From Lachnospiraceae bacterium (lineage in GTDB: Bacteria > Bacillota > Clostridia > Lachnospirales > Lachnospiraceae): a stretch of 64,000 bases of DNA. Each line of letters opens with the position of its first letter. Position 1 is the first letter of the stretch. The notes below the pieces were generated by a model. That model was not told where the DNA came from. It saw only the letters and a program-made list of their open reading frames with translations, and did no database searches. Shown one piece after another: positions 1 to 8,997 of this stretch. The DNA lies in assembly GCA_028692975.1 (NCBI GenBank), contig JAQUWF010000001.1, forward strand, positions 62,001 to 126,000, in the 5' to 3' direction. Made by a program: the position numbers and the translations under genes.

Positions 1-228
1 TTTTGCTTCGCCGGATCCGAAACGGGGTGTCTTGGAACCTATGATATAGGTGTCTCGCTCATAACCGCTTTTTGCATAGCCTTTTGATGCATTTTCCCGT
101 TCGCGACGCCATTGAACCAGATAGGCATCTACCTTCTTGCCCAATTCAGTACAGCTGGATAAGGGGATCAGCCCCAAACGTCCGGTAGGGATCGTATCTA
201 ATGCAGGAATCGTCTTTTGCTCGCTCAT
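1..228 (-). CDS. prs: Ribose-phosphate pyrophosphokinase (PRPP synthetase), N-terminal part
   Basis: Reading leftward off the window edge, 76 codons are visible. The product begins MSEQKTIPALDTIPTGRLG and continues through SYERD-like (GYERDTYIIG) and PRFGSGEAK segments, which I recognise as the N-terminus of the longer clostridial PRPP synthetase. The enzyme makes phosphoribosyl pyrophosphate from ribose 5-phosphate and ATP for nucleotide, His and Trp synthesis. The ATG shares one base with the TAA of the upstream helicase-loader gene (TAATG at 226-230), and AGGAGG lies just upstream, so the two are translationally coupled. The catalytic and PRPP-binding region is outside the window. Confidence 0.85.
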   Translation of the reverse strand, partial: MSEQKTIPALDTIPTGRLGLIPLSSCTELGKKVDAYLVQWRRERENASKGYAKSGYERDTYIIGSKTPRFGSGEAK

Positions 229-1217
229 TATTTGCCTCCTAAAAGTCTTTTTTGAATTCGAATGTCATCACCGATGAGTTTAATCATGGTGTAGTTGCTT
301 GCGATGCGCGAAAAAACACGTTCTGAATAAGTGTCATTGAATTTGTCCAAATCCAGATTCGTGGAGATAATCGTCGCCTTCTTGCGGGCGATGCGCTCAT
401 TAATGCATAAAAATAATTGGGAAGATACAAAACTGTTGGTAAGTTCTGTTCCCAAGTCATCAATGATCAGCAGGTCGCAGTCAAAAATATAGTCCGTAGA
501 TTCATCCTTGGTATAGTCACGGTGAAAGGTGTTTTTCGCCAGTTGATCGAAGAGATCAAAAGAAGAAAAATAAATCACGCAGTGGGAAGAATCTATCAGA
601 TCTTTGGCGATGCAATGGGAAAGAAAGGTCTTCCCTACGCCGGTATTTCCATAGAAAAACAGATTTTGAAAAGAATCGTCAAAACGCTGAATAAATTCTT
701 TGGATTTCCGCACAGCATCTTTTGCAGTCTCCAGGGCTGTCTGCCCGGTGGCCTCATTTACTATTCTATCAGAATAATAGTCAAAAGAAAAGTGCTCAAA
801 GTTCTCTTTTTGCAGTATTTCTTTTACATTAGACTGTGTGTAGAGCAATTCTACGGATGCTTTGCGGAAGCAGGTGCATTTTTTGCCTTCTATATAGCCC
901 GTGTCCTGACAAAGCGGGCAGGTATAATGCATCTCCAGGTAATCTGCCGGATATCCGTGAGATGTGAGCTGGTCTATGCGCTCCTGGGCCAGGGTGGTGA
1001 TCGCGCCATGGAGATCGGCAGTAGGTTTGGTTCCGCCGGTCAGTGCGGCCCGGGCCTGGTTGAGGCTCAGTGAAGCAATCTCGTCATCGATGGCAGACAG
1101 GCGGGGTACAGCCTTGTAGGCGTCCGCGCGGTGCTCCTCGTAAAGGTGCCTGTTATACAGTTGCTTGCGGTCGTATTCCCGCATGATCGTATCGTATTGC
1201 GTATTTCTCAATGCCAT
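228..1217 (-). CDS. dnaI: DnaC/DnaI-type helicase loader, AAA+ ATPase
   Basis: Primosomal ATPase expected to load the replicative helicase at origins and restarted forks. The 329-residue protein has an N-terminal helical part, a zinc-site-like cysteine group (C100, C103, C114, C116), then an AAA+ core with Walker A GNTGVGKTF near residues 190-198 and Walker B DLLIIDDLGTE near 248-258. This order matches DnaI/DnaC rather than the IstB transposition helper, and the adjacent DnaD-like gene supports a replication role. It lies 29 bp after the dnaD-like stop and overlaps prs by one base, so the three genes look like one operon driven from the DnaA-box region at 2279-2595. Confidence 0.88.
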   Translation of the reverse strand: MALRNTQYDTIMREYDRKQLYNRHLYEEHRADAYKAVPRLSAIDDEIASLSLNQARAALTGGTKPTADLHGAITTLAQERIDQLTSHGYPADYLEMHYTCPLCQDTGYIEGKKCTCFRKASVELLYTQSNVKEILQKENFEHFSFDYYSDRIVNEATGQTALETAKDAVRKSKEFIQRFDDSFQNLFFYGNTGVGKTFLSHCIAKDLIDSSHCVIYFSSFDLFDQLAKNTFHRDYTKDESTDYIFDCDLLIIDDLGTELTNSFVSSQLFLCINERIARKKATIISTNLDLDKFNDTYSERVFSRIASNYTMIKLIGDDIRIQKRLLGGK

Positions 1218-1246
1218 GAGGACTCCTTTTATGTGTCACCACACCG

Positions 1247-2278
1247 TCAGTTCAGTAATTGCCGCTCCAGAGAAGTAAAGTTGTGTGGACGCTGCTCGAA
1301 ATTATTGAATTTGTTATTGACTGCAGGCTTTGTTTTTGCCGCTTCCTTTGTCTCCCGGAGTTGGTTGTGTTTCAGATCCAACTTGGCGATGTCGGCCAGA
1401 GACTGTACGCCTTCTTTTTTCCAGCGGTTTAAAATGCTGTCGGCATACTGGAAACTGGGCTGTTTGGTAGCCAGGATCGTGCGTGTGCAGGCCTCTGTGA
1501 TCAGTTCCATGGAGAAGCCGTAACTTTCTTTCCAGGTCTTCATGATATCAATCTCTGCCTGGATGGGGCTGCGCCCGGAGATGCCCAGTGCTTTGAGGAT
1601 CGCGTAATAATCTTTGTGATAACTGGCGGAAGCCCGTTTCGCGGCGGTGACGCTGGAAATGCCTTCTTCGTGCCATGCCAGTGCGACTTTTTCTATGTAA
1701 TGCATACTCTTGTGATTTTTGGATACACAGTATTCCACAAGATATTCGATCAGGTCCGTGCTGAAATGCAGTTCTTCGTAAAAGTAAAGGAGACGCATGG
1801 TATCTGTGGAGGATAAAGTCTTGCCCAGATACTGCTCTGCGATAAAAAGCAACTGCATAATGTCTTCATTGGACTTTAATTCTTTCACGCGTCCGGCTGA
1901 CAGGGATAATCTCTGTGACTGTTCCTTCGTCTCTTTGTTAATAGAAGAAACGGGAACGGCAGATTCCGGTGCTGTCTGCGGAGCCAGGTTCAGGAAGATA
2001 ATATTTTTCAGTTCTTTATTTTCATCAAAGTCGATCTGCATGATACCGGCCTTCGCCCAGTATTTTAAGGCGCGCAGAATGTCTTTTTCCGTACAGCTGA
2101 GTGTGTCGGCGATGGTGCTCAGGTCCAGTGAGGCCTCGGGTTTCGCTGTGGCGCGCAGGAGATACAGATAGATTTTTACGAATTCCCCATTGGCGTCTAA
2201 CATGTAGCGGTCCAGAAATTCGTTTGATATTATGGTAACCTCCCGGGGGAGACAGGTCTGAATGTTTAATTTGCTCAT
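1247..2278 (-). CDS. DnaD-like primosomal / replication initiation protein
   Basis: A 343-residue protein with an N-terminal winged-helix-like region (about 15-90) and two C-terminal segments around 130-310 of the DnaB/DnaD type, including the motif-like stretch IQAEIDIMKTWKESYGFS and a downstream YADSILNRW repeat. In Firmicutes DnaD and DnaB remodel origin DNA and recruit the helicase loader. Adjacency to the DnaI-like ATPase makes a role in helicase loading likely. Whether it is the DnaD or DnaB orthologue cannot be settled here, because clostridia often have a single DnaD-like protein. The C-terminus is basic and Asn-rich, as expected of a flexible DNA-contacting tail. Confidence 0.82.
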   Translation of the reverse strand: MSKLNIQTCLPREVTIISNEFLDRYMLDANGEFVKIYLYLLRATAKPEASLDLSTIADTLSCTEKDILRALKYWAKAGIMQIDFDENKELKNIIFLNLAPQTAPESAVPVSSINKETKEQSQRLSLSAGRVKELKSNEDIMQLLFIAEQYLGKTLSSTDTMRLLYFYEELHFSTDLIEYLVEYCVSKNHKSMHYIEKVALAWHEEGISSVTAAKRASASYHKDYYAILKALGISGRSPIQAEIDIMKTWKESYGFSMELITEACTRTILATKQPSFQYADSILNRWKKEGVQSLADIAKLDLKHNQLRETKEAAKTKPAVNNKFNNFEQRPHNFTSLERQLLN

Positions 2279-2324
2279 ATTGCCCTCTGTTTCTATTTTT
2301 GTAGCGATTTTATCGTCTTCACAG

Positions 2325-2353
2325 AGTATAGCATACCCTCCACAAATTGCAAA
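2325..2353 (-). promoter_or_regulatory. Sigma-A-type promoter of dnaD-dnaI-prs
   Basis: On the minus strand TTTGCA (2353-2348) and TATACT (2330-2325) are separated by 17 bp, with a TGC extension before the -10. The dnaD-like ATG is 47 bp downstream. A TGTGGA half DnaA box lies in the spacer, and the main DnaA-box cluster begins about 40 bp upstream. Confidence 0.6.
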
Positions 2354-2392
2354 GAGCCAGTTTTGGTGCGGGTTTCCACGATTTTACAAAAG

Positions 2393-2594
2393 TAATCCAC
2401 TGTGGAAATTGTGGATAATGTGGATAAGATTTTGCAGAGTACAATTATGTCATGCGGATTTTGTCGAAAACACAGGGAAAATAGCGAAATATCTGAAACA
2501 AAGTTGTAATATTATGTTAACAAAGTTATGCACAAAAAAATCCACAGGTCCAAACACACAAAAATGTGCATAAACCTGTGGATGATGTGGATAA
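2393..2594. promoter_or_regulatory. Cluster of DnaA boxes upstream of the helicase-loading operon
   Basis: Three perfect TGTGGATAA boxes lie at 2410-2418, 2419-2427 (immediate tandem) and 2586-2594. One-mismatch boxes are TTATGCACA (2526-2534), TGTGCATAA (2565-2573) and TGTGGATGA (2577-2585), and weaker matches lie at 2401-2409 and 2538-2546. The cluster fills the gap between the murC stop and the dnaD promoter. No dnaA, dnaN, rpmH or recF is nearby, so I read it as DnaA control of the operon or a DnaA-titrating cluster rather than oriC. Confidence 0.75.
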
Positions 2595-2595
2595 C

Positions 2596-3975
2596 TTACT
2601 GCCCGAGCAGATCTTCCCCAATAGTTACAACGTCTCCGGCCCCCATAGTTATCAACAGGTCCCCGTGGACACAATTTTCTAATAAAAAATCTTCGATTTC
2701 GCTAAATGAGGAGAAATAATATGCCTCTGTTCCCAATTCTTCGATAGCTTTGCGCAGATCCTCCGAAGAAATGCCAATGGTATTCTTTTCCCGCGCCGCA
2801 TAAATATCGGCCAGAACGACCTTATCTGCCAAAGTGAGCGCTTCTGCGAAGTCCGGCAGCAGTGCCTTGGTACGTGTATAAGTATGTGGCTGGAAGACGC
2901 ACCAGGTGGTCTTGTGTGGATAATTTTTCGCTGCGGTGAGCGTTGCCCTGATCTCCGTAGGATGATGTGCATAATCATCGATGACAGTCACGCCGCCGAC
3001 TTCACCCTTATACTGAAACCTGCGGTCCGTACCGGAAAAGTTCATAAGACCCTTCTGGATGGTCTCGATGGATACGCCAAGTTTCTGCGCAAGCGCGATA
3101 GAAGCCAGCGCATTGGAGATATTGTGGACACCTGGGACATTCAAAGAGAAGCGTCCGATGCAGGTACCTTTATACAGACAGTCGAAGGTGCCGTAGCCCA
3201 GTTCGTTATAGGAAATATTTTCTGCCGTATAAGTAGCCTCATGCTCCAGACCGTATGTAATGATCTCGCAGTCCAGTCCTTTGGTCACGTATTCGTATTT
3301 TGGTGTATCCGCGTTGATGATCAGCGTGCCGTCAGATGGCAGCAGCTGTGCGAATCTGCGGAAAGAACTTCGGATGTCATCAATATCCTTGAAAAAGTCC
3401 AGATGATCTGCATCCATGTTGAGGATCAGGCTGATCTTCGGGAAAAAACTAAGGAAACTGTTGGTGTATTCGCAGGCCTCAGTAATAAAATGCTCGGATT
3501 CGCCCACGCGGATATTGCCATGGATCGCCGGTAAGATACCGCCCACGCTGATAGTAGGGTCAAGATCACCCTGCAGCATGATATGAGATGCCATGGACGT
3601 GGTCGTTGTCTTGCCATGCGTACCGGAGACGGCCACAGGCACTGCGTAATTGCGCATGATCTGGCCCAGCAGTTCTGCTCTGGTCAGCATAGGAATCTTT
3701 TTTTCTACGACAGCAGCATATTCCGGATTATCCGGGTGGATTGCTGCTGTGTACACCACAAGATCTATGCCGTCTTCTATATTAGCGGCACATTGTCCGA
3801 TCTTTACCGTTGCACCCAGGCTTTCCAGATGGCGGGTCAGATCACTGACCTTGGAATCCGATCCGGAAATCGTGAAATTTTCTTTTAAGAGGATTTCGGC
3901 CAGACCGCTCATGCTGATACCGCCGATACCGATAAAATGAATGTGTATTGGTTTGTCAAAATCTATTGTATACAT
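2596..3975 (-). CDS. murC: UDP-N-acetylmuramate--L-alanine ligase
   Basis: Cytoplasmic ATP-dependent ligase that adds the first amino acid (L-Ala) to UDP-MurNAc in peptidoglycan synthesis. The 459 residues are the usual MurC length. The N-terminal Rossmann domain carries the family signature HFIGIGGISMSG (13-24), the central domain has the P-loop GTHGKTTTT (118-126), and NMDADHLDFF and the late DDYAHHPTE motif are both present. Transcribed leftward from a promoter at 4021-4049. Its stop abuts the DnaA-box cluster, and no obvious terminator separates it from the replication operon. Confidence 0.96.
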   Translation of the reverse strand: MYTIDFDKPIHIHFIGIGGISMSGLAEILLKENFTISGSDSKVSDLTRHLESLGATVKIGQCAANIEDGIDLVVYTAAIHPDNPEYAAVVEKKIPMLTRAELLGQIMRNYAVPVAVSGTHGKTTTTSMASHIMLQGDLDPTISVGGILPAIHGNIRVGESEHFITEACEYTNSFLSFFPKISLILNMDADHLDFFKDIDDIRSSFRRFAQLLPSDGTLIINADTPKYEYVTKGLDCEIITYGLEHEATYTAENISYNELGYGTFDCLYKGTCIGRFSLNVPGVHNISNALASIALAQKLGVSIETIQKGLMNFSGTDRRFQYKGEVGGVTVIDDYAHHPTEIRATLTAAKNYPHKTTWCVFQPHTYTRTKALLPDFAEALTLADKVVLADIYAAREKNTIGISSEDLRKAIEELGTEAYYFSSFSEIEDFLLENCVHGDLLITMGAGDVVTIGEDLLGQ

Positions 3976-4020
3976 AAAATGCTCCTTTTAGTCAGGCTTA
4001 TTGCCTGAAGTTCTTCTTCG

Positions 4021-4049
4021 ATTATACCCTTAAATATACAAAATGAAAA
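4021..4049 (-). promoter_or_regulatory. Sigma-A-type promoter of murC
   Basis: Minus-strand TTTTCA (4049-4044), 17-bp spacer, TATAAT (4026-4021), 46 bp before the murC ATG. A small hairpin, CAGGC-TTATT-GCCTG, occupies 3994-4008 in the leader. The remainder of the 341-bp gap up to glgC is very AT-rich and holds no credible gene. Confidence 0.6.
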
Positions 4050-4253
4050 GTCTTTCTTATATAATGAGCCAAAACGAAATGAAAACGGCTTTGTAAAACG
4101 GTTCAATTATATTTTGATCAGATTAAATGACGAAATATGGAAAAAATTGTAGAATATGACGAAAAAATAAGACATATTGTAAAAGTGCATAAAAAAACAT
4201 GTGAAATATGTCTTAATTTGTTTTCAATTTGTTTACAAAAATTGTAAAAAATG

Positions 4254-4282
4254 TTCACTAATACAAAAATGTATGGTATAAT
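4254..4282 (+). promoter_or_regulatory. Sigma-A-type promoter of glgCD
   Basis: TTCACT (4254-4259), 17 bp, TATAAT (4277-4282) preceded by TATGG. The glgC start lies 35 bp downstream with a GAGGTGAG ribosome site. Confidence 0.6.
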
Positions 4283-4316
4283 AATGAGACATAATAAGCA
4301 AGCGTGAGGTGAGCAT

Positions 4317-5597
4317 ATGATTAAAAAAGAAATGATTGCAATGTTATTAGCAGGTGGTCAAGGCAGCCGTCTCGGCGTATTGACTGAGAAAGTTGCAAAA
4401 CCGGCAGTTGCATTCGGCGGAAAATATCGTATTATCGATTTCCCGTTGAGTAACTGTATCAATTCCGGTATTGACACGGTAGGTGTTCTTACACAGTATC
4501 AGCCATTGCGTTTAAATACACATATTGGTATTGGTATTCCGTGGGATCTGGATCGGAATGTGGGAGGCGTAAGCGTACTTCCGCCGTATGAGAAGAGCCA
4601 GAATACCGACTGGTATACTGGAACAGCAAATGCTATTTACCAGAACATGAACTATATGGAACAGTATAATCCGGACTATGTATTGATTCTTTCCGGAGAT
4701 CATATCTACAAGATGGATTATGAAGTAATGCTGGACTACCACAAAGCAAACAAGGCGGATGTCACCATTGCCGTTATGCCGGTTCCCATCGAGGAAGCCA
4801 GCCGGTTCGGTGTTATGATCACCGACGATGCAGGTCGGATTACCGAGTTTGAGGAGAAACCAGAGCATCCAAGAAGCAATCTTGCTTCTATGGGTATCTA
4901 CATATTTAGCTGGCCAGCACTCAAGGAGGCACTGACCGCGTTGAAAGATCAGAGCAACTGTGACTTCGGTATGCATGTACTTCCGTATTGCCGCGAGCAG
5001 GGGAAACGCCTGTTTGCCTATGAATTCAACGGCTACTGGAAAGATGTTGGAACACTGGGGTCTTACTGGGAAGCCAACATGGAATTGATCGATGTGATTC
5101 CGGAGTTTAATTTATACGAGGAATTCTGGAAGATCTATACCAGAGGAGATATCGTTCCGCCGGATTATATTGCGGAAGATGCTGTGGTGGACAAGTGTAT
5201 TATCGGCGAGGGCTCAGAGATCTACGGAGAAGTTTACAATTCCGTGATCGGTGCCAATGTCCGGATTGATAAGGGTACTGTGGTGCGGGATTCCATTATT
5301 ATGCAAAATGTCTACATAGGTTCGGACTCCACCATCGATAAGGCGATTATCGCTGAGAGCGTATCCGTAGGTGATCATGTATGTATGGGATGCGGTGAAG
5401 AGGCACCCAATGTACTGAAACCAAAAGTGTATGGCTTTGGAATTGTTACCATAGGTGAGAATTCCGTGATTCCTTCTAATGTTAAGATTGGTAAGAACAC
5501 GGCGATTAAAGGGGAGACGGTGCTGGAGGATTATCCGGACGGCGAACTGGCCAGCGGCGGTGTGATTGTCAAAGAGAAGGAGGGTGAGCGGTCATGA
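4317..5597 (+). CDS. glgC: Glucose-1-phosphate adenylyltransferase, catalytic subunit
   Basis: Makes ADP-glucose from ATP and glucose 1-phosphate, the committed step of bacterial glycogen synthesis. The 426-residue protein has the nucleotide-binding loop [11 protein letters not shown] near residue 10, the [15 protein letters not shown] segment, the metal-binding [10 protein letters not shown] motif near 125, EFEEKPEHP for sugar-phosphate binding, and a C-terminal left-handed beta-helix of hexapeptide repeats from about 290. All catalytic elements look intact. It overlaps glgD by four bases (ATGA), so the two subunits are translationally coupled, as in other Firmicutes with a GlgC/GlgD heterotetramer. 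Confidence 0.96.
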   Translation: MIKKEMIAMLLAGGQGSRLGVLTEKVAKPAVAFGGKYRIIDFPLSNCINSGIDTVGVLTQYQPLRLNTHIGIGIPWDLDRNVGGVSVLPPYEKSQNTDWYTGTANAIYQNMNYMEQYNPDYVLILSGDHIYKMDYEVMLDYHKANKADVTIAVMPVPIEEASRFGVMITDDAGRITEFEEKPEHPRSNLASMGIYIFSWPALKEALTALKDQSNCDFGMHVLPYCREQGKRLFAYEFNGYWKDVGTLGSYWEANMELIDVIPEFNLYEEFWKIYTRGDIVPPDYIAEDAVVDKCIIGEGSEIYGEVYNSVIGANVRIDKGTVVRDSIIMQNVYIGSDSTIDKAIIAESVSVGDHVCMGCGEEAPNVLKPKVYGFGIVTIGENSVIPSNVKIGKNTAIKGETVLEDYPDGELASGGVIVKEKEGERS

Positions 5598-6709
5598 GGG
5601 CACTAGGAATTATTTTAGCAGGCGGCAATAATTACAAGATGAGAGAACTATCCAACAAAAGAGCCATTGCGGCTATGCCTATTGCAGGAAGTTATCGGAG
5701 TATTGACTTTTCCCTGAGCAATATGACTAACTCTCATATTCAGAAGGTTGCAGTATTGACACAGTTCAATGCCAGATCTTTAAATGAACATTTAAGTTCC
5801 TCTAAATGGTGGGATTTCGGAAGAAAACAGGGCGGCTTATTCGTGTTTACGCCAACAATCACTTCCGATAACGGATATTGGTACCGGGGTACGGCAGATG
5901 CAATCTATCAGAATCTTGCCTTCCTCAAGAATAGTCACGAACCGTATGTGGTCATCGCATCCGGAGACGGTGTGTACAAGCTGGATTATAACAAAGTATT
6001 GGAATATCATATTGCGAAACGTGCGGATGTTACCGTCGTATGTACGGAGAGCCGTGAGGCAGATACCAGTCGTTTCGGTGTGCTGAAAATGAATGAGGAC
6101 AGCCGGATCGTAGAATTTGATGAGAAACCTATGATCTCAAGTTCCAACACGATTTCTGCAGGTATTTATGTGATCCGCAGACGTCAGTTGATCGAACTCA
6201 TTGAGAAGAGTGCACAGGAAGACCGTCATGACTTCGTAAAAGATATCCTGATCCGTTATAAGAATCTGAAACGTATCTATGGCTATAAGATTGATACCTA
6301 TTGGAGTAATATCGCTACAGTGGAATCTTATTACCAGACAAATATGGACTTCCTGAAACCGGAGGTTCGCGATTATTTCTATCGCCAGAGCCCAGGCATT
6401 TATTCCAAAGTGGATGATCTGCCGCCGGCAAAATACAATTCGGGTTCCGTGATTCGCAACAGTCTCATTGCCAGCGGATGTATCATAAATGGTGAAGTGG
6501 ATAATTCTGTATTATTTAAAAATATTTTTGTTGGAAATAACTGTGTGATTAAGAATTCCATTATTCTGAATGATGTGTATATCGGAGATAATACACACAT
6601 TGAGAATTGCATTGTTGAAAGTCGAGATACCATTCGGGCTAATTCTTATCATTGTGGAGAAGATGGAATCAAAGTTGTTATTGAGAAAAACGAAAGATAC
6701 GTAATCTAA
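5594..6709 (+). CDS. glgD: Glucose-1-phosphate adenylyltransferase subunit GlgD
   Basis: Paralogue and partner of GlgC, 371 residues. The nucleotide loop is changed from GGQGSRL to GGNNYKM, the typical GlgD degeneration. The sugar-nucleotide fold is kept: [29 protein letters not shown] and EFDEKPM are present, with beta-helix repeats at the C-terminus. In characterised Firmicute pairs GlgD is poorly active alone and strengthens or modulates GlgC. It starts inside the last codons of glgC. No other glycogen gene follows; spoVG begins 36 bp downstream. Confidence 0.93.
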   Translation: MRALGIILAGGNNYKMRELSNKRAIAAMPIAGSYRSIDFSLSNMTNSHIQKVAVLTQFNARSLNEHLSSSKWWDFGRKQGGLFVFTPTITSDNGYWYRGTADAIYQNLAFLKNSHEPYVVIASGDGVYKLDYNKVLEYHIAKRADVTVVCTESREADTSRFGVLKMNEDSRIVEFDEKPMISSSNTISAGIYVIRRRQLIELIEKSAQEDRHDFVKDILIRYKNLKRIYGYKIDTYWSNIATVESYYQTNMDFLKPEVRDYFYRQSPGIYSKVDDLPPAKYNSGSVIRNSLIASGCIINGEVDNSVLFKNIFVGNNCVIKNSIILNDVYIGDNTHIENCIVESRDTIRANSYHCGEDGIKVVIEKNERYVI

Positions 6710-6745
6710 CGCGGATGCTTTAGACTTTGAGAAAGGGGCAGGATT

Positions 6746-7042
6746 ATGAATATTACAGATGTGAGAGTGCGTAAAGTAGCCAAAGAGGGCAAAATGAAAG
6801 CTGTAGTATCCATTACTTTGGATGATGAGTTTGTGGTTCATGATATCAAGGTGATTGAGGGAGAAAAGGGTTTATTCATTGCAATGCCAAGCAGGAAAGC
6901 AACAGATGGGGAATACAGAGATATTGCACACCCTATCAATTCAACGACCCGGGAGAATATTCAAAGGATTATTCTTGCAAAATATGAAGAAGTAATGGCA
7001 GAAGAAGCCGCTGCTGAGGATATAGGGGCTTCCGAGATGTAG
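6746..7042 (+). CDS. spoVG: SpoVG, small RNA/DNA-binding regulatory protein
   Basis: The 98-residue product starts [11 protein letters not shown] and carries the family hallmarks FIAMPSRK and [11 protein letters not shown]. SpoVG is a site-specific nucleic-acid-binding protein linked to septation, sporulation and exoprotein control in Firmicutes. A GAAAGGGG ribosome site precedes the ATG. It sits 36 bp after glgD and is followed by a strong terminator, so it may be read with the glycogen genes. The C-terminal tail is acidic ([10 protein letters not shown]), common in clostridial homologues. Confidence 0.95.
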   Translation: MNITDVRVRKVAKEGKMKAVVSITLDDEFVVHDIKVIEGEKGLFIAMPSRKATDGEYRDIAHPINSTTRENIQRIILAKYEEVMAEEAAAEDIGASEM

Positions 7043-7080
7043 GAATAGCAGAGTTGGAAGAGTTTCTTCCTAATTAATGC

Positions 7081-7147
7081 AAATCCTTCCACGCATCCGA
7101 AACGACAAAAGACAAGTTGTTTCGGGTGAAGTGGGAGGATTTTTTTA
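7081..7147 (+). terminator. Rho-independent terminator after spoVG
   Basis: Long inverted repeat, left arm 7081-7105 and right arm 7115-7140 (AATCC..CCGAAAC pairing with GTTTCGGG..GGATT), followed by an uninterrupted T run to 7147. Confidence 0.85.
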
Positions 7148-7267
7148 ATATTTTTTTGTGAGAAAAGCACAATATCTTGTGGAGATTACAAAATAAATTA
7201 CAAGATATTACATAAGTGTTACAAATGTTAAAGAAATACCTTTTATTTATTAACAACTTGTGATATA

Positions 7268-7473
7268 CTATGAACACTTGGTGAGATCAAGCGAAGCGCA
7301 GATTGAACTTAGTGAGAATGCACATCTGAACACTTAGCAAGGTATTGTCGAGCTTAGTGATCATGATGTACTATGAACACTTGGTGAGATCAAGCGAAGC
7401 GCAGATTGAACCTAGTGAGAATGCACATCTGAACACTTAGCAAGGTATTGTCGAGCTTAGTGATCATGATGTA
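7268..7473. repeat. Two tandem 103-bp units of the CTTAGTG/mini-hairpin repeat family
   Basis: Unit 1 (7268-7370) and unit 2 (7371-7473) differ at one base. Each unit holds four versions of GAAC(AC)TTAGTGA about 22-32 bp apart and the self-pairing GCGAAGC (7291-7297 and 7394-7400), a very stable GAA-triloop hairpin. No start-stop reading frame of note is present. Related copies lie at 15521-15684 and 20890-21060. The array ends 36 bp before the 3D-domain gene, so it may be in its 5' leader. Confidence 0.85.
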
Positions 7474-7508
7474 CTGGTAAGGTAACCAAAAATAAGAGGT
7501 GTTTTATC

Positions 7509-8753
7509 ATGAATAAAAAACGATTACTTAGTATTCTTCTTACAATTGCGATGACATTGTCCATGACACTGCCTACATATGCAACGACTCAGGACAAGAT
7601 AACAGATGCGCAGGCCGAAAAGAACGCTGCACAATCAGATCTGGCAGATGCTCAGAATAAGATTTCGGGGTTAGAGACGAAGAAAAGCGAATTAGAAACA
7701 TATCTGGAACAATTGAATACACAGTTGAATGAACTGAATAATGATCTGACTTCGATCCAGACCCAGTTAGACGATAAGGAATTAGAACTGGAACATATGG
7801 AAGCATCCCTGGAACGCGCAAGGGAGCAGGAGACACAGCAGTACAATGATATGAAACTGCGTATCCAGTACATGTATGAGAATGGCAATGCCACCATGCT
7901 GGAATTACTCCTGGAGGCGAATTCCATCAGCGAATTCTTAAGCCGTGCAGAGACTATATCGCAGTTATCTACTTACGACAGAAACAAACTGGATACATAC
8001 AAAGCAACGAAAGAAGAAATTCAGGACAAAGAGGCAGCACTTCAGGATGAACAGAATCAGCTTGCAACCCTGAAGGCTGACAGAGAAGCCAAGCAGGCGG
8101 AAGTATCAGCACTGGCTGAGACTACGGACAGTAAGATTGCAGAATACACATCCACAATCAGTCAGGAAGAATTAAACGCATCAAGTTTGCAGGAGAAGAT
8201 AGCAAATCAGCAGAAACTGTTGACGGAATTAGCCGCAAAAGCAACTGAGGAGAAAGCGGCGGCTGAGAAAAAAGCAGCCGAAGAGGCAGCGGCAGCAAAG
8301 GTAGCTGCACAGAAGCAGGCTGAGGAAGCGGCAGCAGAAGCAGCGCAGGATTCCAAAGATCAGGGATCTAAAGACCAGGCATCTTCGTCTTCCTCATCTT
8401 CCTCTTCATCCGGCACAGACAGTGCACCGGCGAAGGAAGAAGTAAGCGACAACAGCACATCAACGGGTCAGGGGCAGTATCTGGGCAAGTTCAAACTTAC
8501 TGCATATTGTGCATGTTCCAAATGCTGTGGATCTTACGCAAACGGTATCACTGCCAGCGGGACGACAGCCACTGCAGGAAGAACAGTTGCTATGGCAGGT
8601 GTACCTTTTGGCACGAAATTGATGATCAATGGCAACATCTATACCGTAGAGGATAGAGGAACATCTTATGGCCATGTAGATATCTTCCACAACAGCCATA
8701 GTGAGGCGTTATCTTTCGGATTACAGTATGCTGATGTATATCAGTTAAGTTAA
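7509..8753 (+). CDS. Secreted coiled-coil protein with C-terminal 3D domain, cell-wall associated
   Basis: Residues 1-25 form a signal peptide ending at TYA. A long coiled coil of the PcsB/CwlO N-terminal type follows (about 27-250), then an Ala/Glu/Lys-rich and Ser-rich linker, and a 3D domain over roughly the last 90 residues. That domain shows LTAYCACSKCCG, TASGT, GTKLMING, VEDRG and HVDIF, including the conserved aspartates (D in VEDRG, HVDIF). 3D domains occur in lytic transglycosylase-like and resuscitation factors, so a role in peptidoglycan cleavage or remodelling is likely; the exact activity is unproven. RBS AAGAGGTG. Flanked by the repeat array upstream and a terminator downstream, it stands alone. 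Confidence 0.85.
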   Translation: MNKKRLLSILLTIAMTLSMTLPTYATTQDKITDAQAEKNAAQSDLADAQNKISGLETKKSELETYLEQLNTQLNELNNDLTSIQTQLDDKELELEHMEASLERAREQETQQYNDMKLRIQYMYENGNATMLELLLEANSISEFLSRAETISQLSTYDRNKLDTYKATKEEIQDKEAALQDEQNQLATLKADREAKQAEVSALAETTDSKIAEYTSTISQEELNASSLQEKIANQQKLLTELAAKATEEKAAAEKKAAEEAAAAKVAAQKQAEEAAAEAAQDSKDQGSKDQASSSSSSSSSSGTDSAPAKEEVSDNSTSTGQGQYLGKFKLTAYCACSKCCGSYANGITASGTTATAGRTVAMAGVPFGTKLMINGNIYTVEDRGTSYGHVDIFHNSHSEALSFGLQYADVYQLS

Positions 8754-8754
8754 A

Positions 8755-8790
8755 ATCAGGGGCTTCCGGGAAACCCGAGGCCCTGATATT
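8755..8790 (+). terminator. Rho-independent terminator after the 3D-domain gene
   Basis: ATCAGGGGCTTCCGGG pairs with CCCGAGGCCCTGAT around an AAA loop, followed by ATTTT. Confidence 0.85.
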
Positions 8791-8827
8791 TTGGGCTGGA
8801 TTTTTAACAAGTTTTTTAAAATCGAGG

Positions 8828-8856
8828 TTGACTTTTTGCCTTACCATGTCTATAAT
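8828..8856 (+). promoter_or_regulatory. Promoter of tRNA-Pro
   Basis: TTGACT (8828-8833), 17 bp, perfect TATAAT (8851-8856), 12 bp before the first tRNA base. Confidence 0.8.
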
Positions 8857-8868
8857 AGAACAAGGTTG

Positions 8869-8942
8869 CGATGCGTGGCTCAGTTTGGTAGAGCGCTGCG
8901 TTCGGGACGCAGAGGTCGTGGGTTCGAATCCCGTCGCATCGA
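8869..8942 (+). tRNA. tRNA-Pro (CGG)
   Basis: A 74-base cloverleaf. Acceptor CGATGCG pairs with CGCATCG, the D arm is GCTCAG..AGAGC, the anticodon stem CTGCG/CGCAG encloses loop TTCGGGA (anticodon CGG), and the T arm is GTGGG-TTCGAAT-CCCGT (4 pairs plus a wobble). Discriminator A; CCA is not encoded. Confidence 0.95.
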
Positions 8943-8944
8943 GT

Positions 8945-8997
8945 AAAATAAAAGAACCGGAAATGCTTGTAAATGGCATTTTCGGTTCTTTTATTTT
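8945..8997. terminator. Bidirectional terminator between tRNA-Pro and the methyltransferase
   Basis: Near-perfect 22-bp arms (8945-8966 and 8976-8997) rich in A at the left and T at the right, so it can stop the tRNA transcript rightward and the converging methyltransferase transcript leftward. It overlaps the methyltransferase stop codon. Confidence 0.85.

Noticed and set aside
2279..2595. The DnaA-box cluster as the chromosomal origin oriC
   Set aside because: No dnaA, dnaN, rpmH or gidA neighbours and no clear AT-rich unwinding element; the boxes lie upstream of a plausible operon promoter, so regulation is the simpler reading.
7268..7473. The 103-bp tandem repeats as a CRISPR array
   Set aside because: Units are longer than CRISPR repeats, adjacent without variable spacers, and no cas gene is near.
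8945..8997. A phage or element attachment site at the 3' end of tRNA-Pro
   Set aside because: No integrase or direct repeat of the tRNA 3' end was found within the window; the sequence there is a terminator.
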